DNA of 64,000 bases from contig NZ_NOXU01000032.1 of the NCBI RefSeq assembly GCF_002251795.1, positions 62,001 through 126,000 on the forward strand, read 5' to 3'. The DNA is from Niveispirillum lacus (lineage in GTDB: Bacteria; Pseudomonadota; Alphaproteobacteria; Azospirillales; Azospirillaceae). Numbering within the stretch: position 1 is the stretch's first letter; each line of letters opens with the position of its first letter. Of this stretch, positions 27,621-37,080 are shown piece after piece. The position numbers and the translations under genes were made by a program. The notes beneath the pieces were generated by a model, which saw nothing but the letters and a program-made list of their open reading frames with translations, was not told the origin of the DNA and ran no database searches.

Positions 27621-28586
27621 ATGATGTCTACCGGTGAGCAGCAGAGCTTCATCCGCCCTCTGGGTGCCGCCATTGCCGCCAGACTGGCCGACCTGCCGGC
27701 GCAGTTTGACGCGCCGGTTCCCGCTCGCGAAAGTTTGCTGGAAGGGTTCCGCAGGCGCAACGCCCTCCTCGATGGGATTTTCTACGACGTGAAGGTCATC
27801 ACCCCTGCGGAAGCGAGGGCCATCGCGCCGCGTTGGGGGGCGGAGGGCAAGATACTGATCGTCCCACCCAGCGACGCCGGGCCCTTGCGGTTGGTGGATG
27901 GTCCCGCGAACATCAACAAAGCAGAACGCCGGTCACTGAAGGCACTGGCCATCGCTGGCGTCGGCAGCTCCGCCCTGGGCACGGCGGCTTTCGCGCGCAA
28001 CGTGGCCGATGCGATCGGCGGCCCCGTGGTTGCCGTCATCTCTGGCTATGGGCTGTCCGATCTGGTGACCGAAGCCCTGGGCGGCTATTTCTTCTTTGGC
28101 ATGCTGAACGGTCTGCGCCACCGGTTCGAGGCGCTTGATCGCCTGACCGCACCCGGCAGCGCCAGCGTCGACGGCCTGGGTGACCTGTTGCTGCGCAGCA
28201 GCCGCGATACCCAGACCGTTCTGTCGCTGCTGACAGAACCGGGCTTCGACTTCCGGCTGCTGACCGGCCACTCCAAGGGTAACCTTGTCCTGGCAGAGGC
28301 CTTGTATGCCCTGGAGAAGCAGGCGCCCGAAACGGCGCAATCCCTGGCGGACAAGGCGGCATTGGTGACTGTCAGCGCCCGCATCGGCATGCCAGGACGG
28401 TTCGGGACCGTCATCGACATCATGGGGGAATGGGACTGGTTCGGCGCCCTGAATTCCCGCCCCACCATCCTGCCCGACCATGTGGTGCCCTGGGCTTGGC
28501 ACCATACCAATACCGATCTTTACGCCAGCCTGCCGGTGACCCCGGCATTACGGGCCGTCCTGGATCGTTGGGAAATCAGGATATAG
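27621..28586 (+). CDS. Unknown protein with lipase-like GHSKG nucleophile elbow
   Basis: About 321 residues from the ATG at 27621, which follows a GGGGGAGA ribosome site. No signal peptide. Residues about 100-170 are small and hydrophobic (ALAIAGVGSSALGTAAFARNVADAIGG, ALGGYFFFGMLNGL) and could lie in or on a membrane. LLTGHSKGNLVLAEALYALE places Ser about 218 in a G-x-S-x-G elbow typical of alpha/beta-hydrolases; DIMGEWDW and the paired His in PWAWHHTNTDLY are candidates for the other triad members. It stands alone between hppA and the FliL-like gene. I do not recognise the family, so activity as a lipase or esterase is only suggested by the motif. Confidence 0.75.
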   Translation: MMSTGEQQSFIRPLGAAIAARLADLPAQFDAPVPARESLLEGFRRRNALLDGIFYDVKVITPAEARAIAPRWGAEGKILIVPPSDAGPLRLVDGPANINKAERRSLKALAIAGVGSSALGTAAFARNVADAIGGPVVAVISGYGLSDLVTEALGGYFFFGMLNGLRHRFEALDRLTAPGSASVDGLGDLLLRSSRDTQTVLSLLTEPGFDFRLLTGHSKGNLVLAEALYALEKQAPETAQSLADKAALVTVSARIGMPGRFGTVIDIMGEWDWFGALNSRPTILPDHVVPWAWHHTNTDLYASLPVTPALRAVLDRWEIRI

Positions 28587-28639
28587 CCAATTGGATTTCC
28601 GTGCGATTGACGGCTGCAACGGTCCGTTTCAGCCGGACC

Positions 28640-29107
28640 TCAATAGACGGGGCGCTGACTGACCGACTGGATCAGCACATCATGGGCCACATCGGGGCCC
28701 AGCACCTTTTCGGTGGTCTCCATCAGTTTGGTCTTCAGCGCCGGGATATTCAGCACCTGCCCGTCGATCACCTGACCCTTGTCGATACCGCCATACAGGG
28801 CCTGGACATAGGCATCGACCAGCCGCGGGCTTTGCTGGCGAACCTGATCACGGGCCGCATCATCATCCACCTCCAGACTGATGGTGATCATGATGTTCTG
28901 TTCCACCGTCTTGGCGCCCAGAACCGGAACAATCATTGGGCCCACCTGTACAAAGACAGGCGGGCCGGTCCGCTCCTTCTTCTTGGGCTTCTCTTCGACA
29001 TGTTCCTCCCCCTCTTTCTGTGCCTTGGGACCAAACATGACGTAGCCGCCGACACCAGCGCCGACCAGCACCAGCAAAGCCAGAACAAGCAGGATGATCT
29101 TTTTCAT
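28640..29107 (-). CDS. FliL-like single-pass membrane protein
   Basis: A 155-residue protein with an N-terminal membrane anchor (IILLVLALLVLVGAGVGGYVMF), a charged linker rich in Lys and Glu (EEHVEEKPKKKER) and a periplasmic domain with PPVFVQVGPMIVPVLG, NIMITISLEVDD and LKTKLMETTEKVLGPDVAHDVLI. This layout is that of FliL, the stomatin-like ring protein at the flagellar stator. No other flagellar gene is in the window, so it is either a distant part of the flagellar set or a FliL paralogue with another job. It is convergent with the GHSKG protein gene. Confidence 0.75.
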   Translation of the reverse strand: MKKIILLVLALLVLVGAGVGGYVMFGPKAQKEGEEHVEEKPKKKERTGPPVFVQVGPMIVPVLGAKTVEQNIMITISLEVDDDAARDQVRQQSPRLVDAYVQALYGGIDKGQVIDGQVLNIPALKTKLMETTEKVLGPDVAHDVLIQSVSQRPVY

Positions 29108-29261
29108 GGAACAGGTGACCCTTTAACCGACAACACCACTATAGCACCCCTGGGCGCCGGTCATCAGGGCCAATTACCAGAAGCAATACGGCGCAGGCCC
29201 GATAGTTTGAACATCGTTCATGTCATCGGGCCTGTCAAGCAGGACGTCGCGGCGGTCCGGG

Positions 29262-31076
29262 TCAGTGGTTATCCCGAGGCACACCGTAGGTTTCCGCGAT
29301 ACGTTGGAACTGCACGGCGGGTTCCAGTACCGCACCATCGCCCAGTTGCCCGACCATACGGCGCTGGATTTCCTGCCAGGGCGTCTGCGATGGTGGATAG
29401 ACATAGCCGCCGGCCGTTTCCAAAGCGCGGCGGCGCGCATCAATCTCTGCCGGTGCAATCAGGATATCGGCCCGCCCCCGCTTCAGATCGACGCGCAGTC
29501 GGTCGCCGGTGCGCAGAATGGCCAGATTCCCGCCGGCCGCTGCCTCGGGCGAGGCGTTCAGGATCGACGGTGACCCCGATGTACCCGACTGACGCCCGTC
29601 ACCGATACAGGGCAGGACCGTGATCCCCTGTTTGATCAGATAGGCAGGTGGACGCATATTCACCACTTCCGCTGCGCCGGGATAACCGATGGGACCGGTG
29701 CCGCGCATCACCAGAATATCGGTCTTCCCGATATCCAGCGCCGGATCATCAATGCGGTGGTGATAATCCTCCGGCCCGTCGAAGACGATTGCCCGGCCCT
29801 CGAACGCGTCCGGATCGTCGGGGTTGGAGAGGAAGCGGTCCCGGAATTCCGGGCTGATCACACTGGTCTTGACGATGGCATTATCAAACAGGCTGCCGCG
29901 CAGCACGATGAAACCGGCCTCCGGCTTCAGCGGATTGTCGAAGGTGCGGATCACCTCCGGCATCTCGATGGCCTTGCCGCGGCAATTCTCCCCGATGGTG
30001 CGTCCATTGGCGGTCATCGCCCCTTCGCGGATCAGCCCTTGCTGCATCAGTTGGTTGACCACGGCCGGCACACCACCGGCATGGTGATAATCTTCGCCCA
30101 GATACTCACCGGCTGGCTGCAGATTGACCAGCAACGGGATTTTGTGGCCATGGGTCTGCCAGTCGTCCAGCGTCAGGTCCACCCCCACATGCCGGGCGAT
30201 CGCAACCAGGTGGATGGGCGCGTTGGTGGACCCGCCGATGGCGGAATTCACGACAATAGCATTGAGGAAGGCATCGCGCGTCATGATGTCGGACGGTTTC
30301 AGATCTTCTTCCACCATGCCGACGATACGTTTGCCCGTCTCATAGGCCACTTGCTGCCGCTCCCGATAGGGTGCGGGAATGGCGGCGGAGCCCGGCAACT
30401 GCATGCCCAGCACTTCCGCCAGGGAATTCATCGTTGTCGCCGTGCCCATGGTGTTGCAGTAGCCGGTGGACGGGGCGGACGATGCCACAAGATCAATAAA
30501 GCCCTTATAGTCGATCTCGCCAGCCGCCATCATCTGTCGGGCTTTCCAGACAATTGTGCCCGAGCCTGTGCGCTCCCCCTTGTGCCAGCCATTCAGCATG
30601 GGGCCAACCGACAGGGCAATGGCGGGGATATTGACGGTGGCGGCAGCCATCAGCATGGCCGGCGTGGTCTTGTCGCAACCGATGGTCAGCACCACCCCAT
30701 CCAGCGGATACCCGTACAGCAGTTCCACCAGCCCCAGATAAGCCAGATTGCGGTCCAACCCTGCCGTCGGCCGTTTGCCCGTCTCCTGGATGGGGTGGAC
30801 GGGAAATTCGATGGCGATGCCGCCGGCCGTCCGGATGCCTTCCCGGACACGCTCGGCCAGCACCATATGGTGGCGGTTGCAGGGGCTGAGATCGGAACCG
30901 GATTGGGCGATGCCAATGATGGGCTTACCCGATTGCAGTTCCTCGCGGCTCAACCCGAAATTCAGATAGCGCTCCAGATACAGCGCCGTCATGTCGGCAT
31001 TGGCCGGGTTGTTGAACCATTCCTGCGACCGCAGGCGGCGGGCCCCCTGGCCCTGCGCGACCTGATCCTTGGCCAT
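29262..31076 (-). CDS. IlvD/Edd-family sugar-acid dehydratase (L-arabinonate/D-xylonate type)
   Basis: A 604-residue iron-sulfur dehydratase. The pattern [52 protein letters not shown] and [21 protein letters not shown] is that of the pentonate/hexonate dehydratases, with the three cluster-binding Cys in NPC-, GCDKT- and YCNTMG-like positions. It turns a sugar acid into a 2-keto-3-deoxy acid in the cytoplasm. Valine/isoleucine-pathway IlvD is less likely because the N-terminal DxxxW...NxR region and [23 protein letters not shown] match the sugar-acid branch. L-arabinonate or D-xylonate is the likely substrate and would fit breakdown of pectin side chains, but it is not linked to the pectin locus. 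Strong GGGGAGA ribosome site. Confidence 0.87.
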   Translation of the reverse strand: MAKDQVAQGQGARRLRSQEWFNNPANADMTALYLERYLNFGLSREELQSGKPIIGIAQSGSDLSPCNRHHMVLAERVREGIRTAGGIAIEFPVHPIQETGKRPTAGLDRNLAYLGLVELLYGYPLDGVVLTIGCDKTTPAMLMAAATVNIPAIALSVGPMLNGWHKGERTGSGTIVWKARQMMAAGEIDYKGFIDLVASSAPSTGYCNTMGTATTMNSLAEVLGMQLPGSAAIPAPYRERQQVAYETGKRIVGMVEEDLKPSDIMTRDAFLNAIVVNSAIGGSTNAPIHLVAIARHVGVDLTLDDWQTHGHKIPLLVNLQPAGEYLGEDYHHAGGVPAVVNQLMQQGLIREGAMTANGRTIGENCRGKAIEMPEVIRTFDNPLKPEAGFIVLRGSLFDNAIVKTSVISPEFRDRFLSNPDDPDAFEGRAIVFDGPEDYHHRIDDPALDIGKTDILVMRGTGPIGYPGAAEVVNMRPPAYLIKQGITVLPCIGDGRQSGTSGSPSILNASPEAAAGGNLAILRTGDRLRVDLKRGRADILIAPAEIDARRRALETAGGYVYPPSQTPWQEIQRRMVGQLGDGAVLEPAVQFQRIAETYGVPRDNH

Positions 31077-31216
31077 TCCTCAATCTCCCCTGAAACACCG
31101 GCACCACGCAGCCAAGGCGGCGCCGAGCCCCCTGGACATAGCATGGGCGGGGATATATTTCCATTATTATATTATAATTGATCCGTCAGAAAAACACTAT
31201 TGACCCGTCCCGCAGG

Positions 31217-34200
31217 TCATTGTGCGGCTGCCTGTGGCGGCGCCGGCGTCGCTTCTTCTTCTTGTTGACCGCTGAACCTGACCCGGTTGCGACCGGCCTG
31301 TTTTGCACTGTACAGCGCGGCATCAGCACGGCCGATCAGTCGGGCAACGCTGTCATCCGCCGGCCGGTATTCGGCCCCCCCGACACTGGCCGTGAGGATG
31401 ATCTCTCGCCCCTCATGGTCCACCGGGCGGGCGGCGATCATCTGCCGGATACGCTCGGCAACAACCAAGGCTTCGGCCTCATCGGTTTCAGGCAGCAGCA
31501 CTGACAGTTCCTCACCACCATATCGGGCCACGACATCCGTGGTACGGACGGACTCCATCACCCGCTGCGCCGCGCTGCGCAGAACGGCGTCCCCGGCATT
31601 ATGGCCGAAATTGTCATTCACCTGCTTGAAATGGTCCAGATCCACCAGAAGCAGAGAAAAAGGCCGGCAATATCGCTGGGCGCGGTCAATTTCCGCCAGG
31701 GCCATTTCATCAAAACGGCGCCGGTTCAGCAGTCCGGTCAAGCCATCGGTGCTGGCCAGACGCTCCAGTTCGGCATTGGCATTGACCAGATCTTCCGTCC
31801 GCTGCGCCACCAACTGTTCCAGCCAATGGCGCTGTCGACGCAGGGCCGCGGTCCGTGCCTGCACCACCAACCCTAGAAGGGCCAGCACCATCAGCACTGC
31901 GCCGACCCGCGCCAGCCCGGTCTGATACCAGGCCGGCATCACATGGACCGTCACGGTCCGGTCGGCGGCCCCCCAGACCCCTTCTTTGTTGGTGGCCCGC
32001 AGGCGCAGTGTGTAGGTGCCGGGTGGCAGGTTGGTGTAGGTGGCCAGCCGACCCATGGCATCCACGTCCGTCCAACCCTTATCAAACCCCTCCAGGCTGT
32101 AGCTGTAACGCAAACTTGCAGGCCCGGCATAATCAAGCGCAGCGAAACCCACCGTCAATGTTTGTGCTGCCGGCGGCAGCGTGATGGCGGCGGCGAGAAA
32201 CGGCCGGGCCTTGGCGGCCCCTGCTGGCATTTCTGTGGGGGCGGGCGTCAGGTTCAGGGCTGCGGCCGGTACCGGTTCATTGTCAATGCGGATATCAGTC
32301 AGCACCAGCGGTGGCTGAAACGCCCATTGCTGCAACGCATCGGGCCGCACCACGGTCAATCCCTCGCGGCCGCCAAACAACAACTCGCCACTGAGCAGCC
32401 GTGTCGCTGACCCGATCCAGGTACCACGTACACCCAACCCGTCATCCCAGCCGATGGCGGTGACCGCCCGGCTTTCAGGGTTGATGCGCGCCAGACCATC
32501 TTCAGTGCTGACCCAGATCTGTCCAAGCGCATCCATCACCATCGATTGTACACTGTCGCCCGGCAATCCATGGCGCTGCGACAGGGTGACAAAGCGATAG
32601 CGTTCATCGGACAGATCGCTGGTCAGGACACTGACCCCGCCCCCCAGCGTCCCGACCCACAGCCGTCCCTGCTGGTCATGCAGCAGGCCGGTAATGTAGT
32701 TATGGGCCAGCGACGACCAATCCCAGGACCGGTTCTGGATACGCTTGACATGTCCGCTGACCGGATCGACCAGATGCAAGCCGCGATGGGTTCCGGCCCA
32801 GATGCGCCCATCCGTCGTGGTTGCAAGGACCCGTATCCGGTCATCGGCCAAGGTGGCCTCATCGTCCGGATCATGCCGGAACTGGGTGATTGACCCGCTT
32901 TGGGGATTGAAGCGGATCAACCCTTCGCTGGCCAGCCACAATTCCCCCTGACGCACCAGGATGGCATGGATGGGCAGGCCGGCGACGGACCCTGGCAAGT
33001 CAACGGCTGTAACCTGACCTGTCGCCCGGCTATACCGGGCCAGACCAAGCTGCGTGCCAATCCAGACAGTGTCAGCACCCTCCTCCGCCATCGACAGGAC
33101 ATTGGCCCGCGGCAGCCCTAACGCTTTGCCTTGTCCGGGGAACAGTCGTTCACGCGCACCGGTGACCGGGTCAATGATGTCGATCCCTCTGGTCTCAAAT
33201 CCCAGCCACACCTTGCCGTCACGCGCCGGCATTACCGACCGCACCTGCGGTTCACTGGGACTGCCCGGCTTCGACGGCGAGGAGAAGACCGACAGCACGC
33301 CCTGGTTGGCAGGGTTGTGGACATTCAACCCACCCCCCCAGGTCGCCACCCAGATCAGGCCTGACCGGTCCCGCAGCATCGACCGCGTCGCGTCACTGCT
33401 GATGCTGGACAGGATCGCCGGGTCATGATGGATCGACCGGACAGCGCCGGTCCTGACATCCAGCTCAATCAGGCCGCCAGGATCGGTTGCCACCCATATC
33501 CGGTCGCGCACAGTCCCGTCTGACTGAAGGTCCTGAAAGGCGCGCACATGGGGACGGTCAGCAATACGGCCCTCGGCCAGGGCCATGTCAAAGGACCGGG
33601 CGATACCGGATGTCGGGTCATAGCAGATGACAATGCCAGCGCGCGTACCGATCCAAACCCGGCCCTGTGCATCACGATACAGGGCCGAGATGGGTGTATC
33701 GGGCTGCAGCGATGGTAGTGGCACAACCTCCTGGACGGGCTGAAACTGGCGTTCGCCCGGTCGGCGAATGGCCAACCCCTGGTCTGTGGCTACCCACAGC
33801 ATGCCCGATGCATCAAACAACAGGTCCAGAACGACATTGCCGGGCAGCCCACCCTCCTGCCCGTCCTGGGTCCGGAAATTCTCAGCCGCGCCGGTATCGG
33901 CATCCAGCCGGGCGAGGCCGGATCGCAGCGCGACCCAGATATTGCCCTGCCCATCTTCTTGAAACCGGTAAGCCGTGGGATGGGCGAGCCCGCCCGGCCC
34001 GGCCGGGTATTGGGCGAAACTTTCCGTTTCCGGAATGAACCTTGCCACTCCGCCATTATTGGTCCCAACCCACAGGCGTCCGCGCCGGTCCACATGCAGG
34101 GCGTTGATATAGCCGTCAGGCAGGGAACTGGGGTCACGGCTGTCTGGCTGGAACACCCGGAACCGGTACCCGTCGAACCGCGTCAGGCCGACTGGCGTAC

Positions 34201-34414
34201 CAACCCAGATGAAGCCGGCACGGTCCTGGGCAATGGCCGTGACGATATCGCTGGGCAACCCGGCACCGCGTCCGATCCGCTCATACAGTACCGCAGCCTG
34301 CATGTCCCAGTAGGAAGGCGCCGGCCGTTCATCCGCTTTGGCGACAATTGCCAGGATGAAAAACAGCGATAATGCATAGAAAACGCAAAAGGCACGTTGA
34401 AAGAACCGACGCAT
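31217..34414 (-). CDS. Periplasmic beta-propeller sensor fused to diguanylate cyclase
   Basis: About 1065 residues from the ATG at 34414. A signal/anchor ([19 protein letters not shown]) precedes two seven-bladed propellers built of Reg_prop repeats ([51 protein letters not shown] and others, residues about 60-730), a Y_Y_Y domain ([21 protein letters not shown], about 790-860), one membrane segment ([17 protein letters not shown]), a short coiled coil and a C-terminal GGDEF domain. The cyclase motif is RYGGEEL and an RxxD product-inhibition site (RTTD) lies five residues ahead, so it should make c-di-GMP and be feedback-inhibited. The sensor half is like that of Bacteroides hybrid two-component regulators of polysaccharide use; the ligand is unknown. 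Confidence 0.92.
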   Translation of the reverse strand: MRRFFQRAFCVFYALSLFFILAIVAKADERPAPSYWDMQAAVLYERIGRGAGLPSDIVTAIAQDRAGFIWVGTPVGLTRFDGYRFRVFQPDSRDPSSLPDGYINALHVDRRGRLWVGTNNGGVARFIPETESFAQYPAGPGGLAHPTAYRFQEDGQGNIWVALRSGLARLDADTGAAENFRTQDGQEGGLPGNVVLDLLFDASGMLWVATDQGLAIRRPGERQFQPVQEVVPLPSLQPDTPISALYRDAQGRVWIGTRAGIVICYDPTSGIARSFDMALAEGRIADRPHVRAFQDLQSDGTVRDRIWVATDPGGLIELDVRTGAVRSIHHDPAILSSISSDATRSMLRDRSGLIWVATWGGGLNVHNPANQGVLSVFSSPSKPGSPSEPQVRSVMPARDGKVWLGFETRGIDIIDPVTGARERLFPGQGKALGLPRANVLSMAEEGADTVWIGTQLGLARYSRATGQVTAVDLPGSVAGLPIHAILVRQGELWLASEGLIRFNPQSGSITQFRHDPDDEATLADDRIRVLATTTDGRIWAGTHRGLHLVDPVSGHVKRIQNRSWDWSSLAHNYITGLLHDQQGRLWVGTLGGGVSVLTSDLSDERYRFVTLSQRHGLPGDSVQSMVMDALGQIWVSTEDGLARINPESRAVTAIGWDDGLGVRGTWIGSATRLLSGELLFGGREGLTVVRPDALQQWAFQPPLVLTDIRIDNEPVPAAALNLTPAPTEMPAGAAKARPFLAAAITLPPAAQTLTVGFAALDYAGPASLRYSYSLEGFDKGWTDVDAMGRLATYTNLPPGTYTLRLRATNKEGVWGAADRTVTVHVMPAWYQTGLARVGAVLMVLALLGLVVQARTAALRRQRHWLEQLVAQRTEDLVNANAELERLASTDGLTGLLNRRRFDEMALAEIDRAQRYCRPFSLLLVDLDHFKQVNDNFGHNAGDAVLRSAAQRVMESVRTTDVVARYGGEELSVLLPETDEAEALVVAERIRQMIAARPVDHEGREIILTASVGGAEYRPADDSVARLIGRADAALYSAKQAGRNRVRFSGQQEEEATPAPPQAAAQ

Positions 34415-34513
34415 GGCCGGCATCCAGCCGTGTGTTGGCCATGCAGCGTTGCCCAAACTCTTCTCCCGTCTCACACTAGGGATGTAGATTAGCATTTCCG
34501 GACGAAAACCACC

Positions 34514-35440
34514 ATGCGGCTTACGGTTGCAAACGGAGCAGAGCCTTGTTCTGCGCGGCTATGGGCGATCAGCGATCTGCATCTGTCCCTGGCTGGCAAC
34601 CGTCAGGCAGTGGAGGCCTTACCCAACCACGGGCCGGATTGGCTGATCCTCGCCGGTGATCTTGCCGAGCAGCCCGCGGACCTGGCCGCCGCATTCACCA
34701 TGCTCCGCCAGCGCTTCGCCCGTCTGATCTGGGTTCCTGGCAATCACGAACTCTGGACGGTCAAGACACCCAACGGGACATTATCGGGCGAGGCGAAATA
34801 TCGGGCTATGGTAACCATTGCCCAGCGCCATGGGGTGGTGACACCGGAAGATCCCTACCCTCTTTGGCAGGGCCCCGGCGGCCCGGCCCTCTTGGTGCCG
34901 ATGTTTCTGGGCTTTGATTATTCGTTTCGCCCCGATGATGTACCGCTGGACCGCGTTCTGGACTGGGCATGGGAAAGGCGGCTGCGCAGCGCTGACGAGA
35001 CACGGCTGTCACCGACCCCCTACACCACCCGCCAGGAATGGTGTGCGGCACGAGTGGCCTGGACGGCCGCCCGGTTGGACATCGAACGGCCGCCGGGCAT
35101 GGGGACCGTGCTGATCAACCATTATCCGCTGCGGGCCGATCTGGTCACCCTTCGCCGTATCCCGCGTTTCAGCCCCTGGTGCGGGACAACCGCAACCAAC
35201 GACTGGCATCGGCGTTTCAACGCCATCGCCTGCATCCACGGACATCTGCATGTGCCCGCCACGCATTGGCGCGACGGTGTGCGGTTCGAAGAAGTATCGC
35301 TGGGTTATCCCCGGCAATGGCAACCACATGGCCGCGGACCTGACCGTGCCCTGCGCCTGATCCTGCCCGCAGCCACTGACAGCGATCCCGTCGCCGGCCG
35401 GATGCCGCCGCAATCCGTGCCGCAAACGCCAAGGGCGTGA
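34514..35440 (+). CDS. Calcineurin-like metallophosphoesterase
   Basis: A 308-residue cytoplasmic protein with all metallophosphoesterase blocks: [10 protein letters not shown] (D-x-H), [10 protein letters not shown] (GD), VPGNHELW (GNHE), a lone INHYPLR His and [10 protein letters not shown] (GHxH). These bind two metal ions and hydrolyse phosphoesters; the substrate is not predictable. The family includes 2',3'-cyclic nucleotide phosphodiesterases and protein phosphatases. The gene is divergent from the cyclase gene, with about 100 bases between starts, and is followed by a small membrane protein gene. Confidence 0.85.
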   Translation: MRLTVANGAEPCSARLWAISDLHLSLAGNRQAVEALPNHGPDWLILAGDLAEQPADLAAAFTMLRQRFARLIWVPGNHELWTVKTPNGTLSGEAKYRAMVTIAQRHGVVTPEDPYPLWQGPGGPALLVPMFLGFDYSFRPDDVPLDRVLDWAWERRLRSADETRLSPTPYTTRQEWCAARVAWTAARLDIERPPGMGTVLINHYPLRADLVTLRRIPRFSPWCGTTATNDWHRRFNAIACIHGHLHVPATHWRDGVRFEEVSLGYPRQWQPHGRGPDRALRLILPAATDSDPVAGRMPPQSVPQTPRA

Positions 35441-35536
35441 TAAGATCAGGGGGGACGGAACCGCGCGGGTGCGGGCGCTGCATTCGGTGCGGCGGCGGGT
35501 GCCTTGGTGCGAAGTCTTGCTGGAGAGGAGGGGTCG

Positions 35537-35746
35537 TTGCGCGCCTTCATTGTGCTGCTGATCGGGGCCATGCTGGGGATGGGTGCCCTGACCTATGCCA
35601 CCTTCCACACCACCGAAACCCTGGCGCCGCTGCCCACCGCCGGGCGCGGCGCCATTCTTGCCGCTGTCCTGGGTGCGGCCGGTCTGTTCAGCCTGTTTGT
35701 CTGGCTGCAACGACAGGGCCGTCACCGCGACCAGCACAAACGCTAA
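35537..35746 (+). CDS. Small two-helix membrane protein of unknown function
   Basis: About 69 residues starting at a TTG (35537) with a strong GGAGAGGAGGGG ribosome site, which is why this start is preferred over one further upstream. Two hydrophobic helices (AFIVLLIGAMLGMGALTYATF and GAILAAVLGAAGLFSLFVWL) flank a short loop, and a basic tail RQGRHRDQHKR follows. No family recognised. It lies about 100 bases after the metallophosphoesterase gene on the same strand. Confidence 0.55.
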   Translation: MRAFIVLLIGAMLGMGALTYATFHTTETLAPLPTAGRGAILAAVLGAAGLFSLFVWLQRQGRHRDQHKR

Positions 35747-35764
35747 GGCTGCAAAACCGTATCC

Positions 35765-36976
35765 TCATGATGAGCCCGGCGATCCGTCCTGGATCACCTG
35801 CGGCAACAGGTCAGGGATACGTTCCTTGAAGGCAAAAAAACCTTTGGTCGCCAGCGGCCAGCACAACGCATCATAAGGCCGACGCACCGGCACCAGCCGG
35901 ACCCCTGCCTGCGACAGCACCGGGGTCAGCGCTGTTAACGCCGCACGCACAGGACCCACCGGTGCCTCTGGTGTAACGATCTGGGTCAGTCTGTTCTGTC
36001 GTGCCCATGCCACCACCTCCCCGACGGACAGGGTGGTCCCGGTCAGGCCCTGCGACCGGCCAGCCTCAGTCATTCCGTTGTCCAGCGCCGCCGCCGTCCA
36101 GGCCTGTGCGGCCGCCACACGCCCATCCTCGATCACCAGACCCGCCAGCGCCTGGATATCAGCCGCAACCGCCAGACCGATGCCGGCCACATCATCACCA
36201 TGCAGCAGCAGACCCGTGGGCGCCCGCCGGTCGGGTGCCGGCAGCGGCAGCAGGGCAAGCGGCGGGGGTGGCGGCGGTTCGTCCAGGGCCAGTGCCACGC
36301 CACTCAGCCCTTCTGGGTCAAACCGACCATAGCTATGGTCACGGATATTGTCGCGCCGGGCCAGATAGGTCTTGCCCCGTGTCTGCAAACCGGCCACCCA
36401 GCGCCAGGACAAGGTGTTGCTGGCCGGATCAGCATCCAGCAGATGGCGATAGAAAAAATCTGCCCCCAGTTCCCAGGGCAACCGCAGGGTAAATATCCAG
36501 ATGCTGGCGAACCACATACGGGCGTGATTGTGAAGGTACCCCGTCTCCACCAGTTCGCGCGCCCAGTCATCAAAGCCGTCAATGCCGGATCGGCCCTCGC
36601 AGGCCCGTTCCACCCGCCGCGCCAGCGACCGATCATGCTGCATCGCGGTCATCGCTGCGGACAGTCCGGCCCGGTAGCGATCATGGATAGCGGGCCGCAT
36701 CTCCAGCCAGCCCTTCCAATAGGTGCGCCAGAACACTTCCTGGATGAACTTCTCCGCCCCCGCTGCGCCATGTGTGGCGACGGCGGCACGGATCAGTTCC
36801 GCCTCGGTGAGCAGCCGGTGACGGACATAGGGGGAAAGCTCGGACACAGCCGTGCGTTTGCCGGGACCGGGATCGCTGTTACGGCCGGCGGCATAGGTCC
36901 GGCCCATGCGGGGGGTAAAACGGGTCAGCCGGTCAAGACCGGCGGCACGTGTCGGGGGGAAATGGATCGTCTGCAT
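35765..36976 (-). CDS. Photolyase/cryptochrome-family FAD protein with apparently swapped domain order
   Basis: About 403 residues from the ATG at 36976. The N-terminal 215 residues are a photolyase FAD-binding domain: SELSPYVRHRLLTEAEL, FIQEVFWRTYWKGWLE, GFDDWARELVETGYLHNHARMW and DADPASNTLSWRWVAGLQTRGK correspond to the SxLSPyl, EL-WReFy, tGwmHNxxRM and LDxDxAxNxxxWQW blocks that bind FAD and DNA. In ordinary photolyases this domain comes second. Here the residues after it (about 240-400) form an alpha/beta unit, opening with TGLLLHGDDVAGIGLAVAAD and closing with RLVPVRRPYDALCWPLATKGFFAF, which resembles the N-terminal antenna domain. A proline run separates the two. Light-driven DNA repair or light sensing is inferred; an FAD-binding photolyase relative is certain. 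Confidence 0.85.
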   Translation of the reverse strand: MQTIHFPPTRAAGLDRLTRFTPRMGRTYAAGRNSDPGPGKRTAVSELSPYVRHRLLTEAELIRAAVATHGAAGAEKFIQEVFWRTYWKGWLEMRPAIHDRYRAGLSAAMTAMQHDRSLARRVERACEGRSGIDGFDDWARELVETGYLHNHARMWFASIWIFTLRLPWELGADFFYRHLLDADPASNTLSWRWVAGLQTRGKTYLARRDNIRDHSYGRFDPEGLSGVALALDEPPPPPPLALLPLPAPDRRAPTGLLLHGDDVAGIGLAVAADIQALAGLVIEDGRVAAAQAWTAAALDNGMTEAGRSQGLTGTTLSVGEVVAWARQNRLTQIVTPEAPVGPVRAALTALTPVLSQAGVRLVPVRRPYDALCWPLATKGFFAFKERIPDLLPQVIQDGSPGSS

Positions 36977-37080
36977 GGCAGAGGGAGATAGATCATCCCC
37001 ACCGACCGGAAAGGGGGAGCCCAACAGGCAACGGCCCCGCACGCCGCCATATCGATCAGCCAGGAGGCATGCCGATGCGC

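Noticed and set aside
31163-31180. AT-rich palindromic stretch in front of the dehydratase gene as an operator shared with the pectin promoters
   Set aside because: It is AT-rich like the sites at 14.0-14.5 kb but shares no convincing common motif with them; kept only as a remark.
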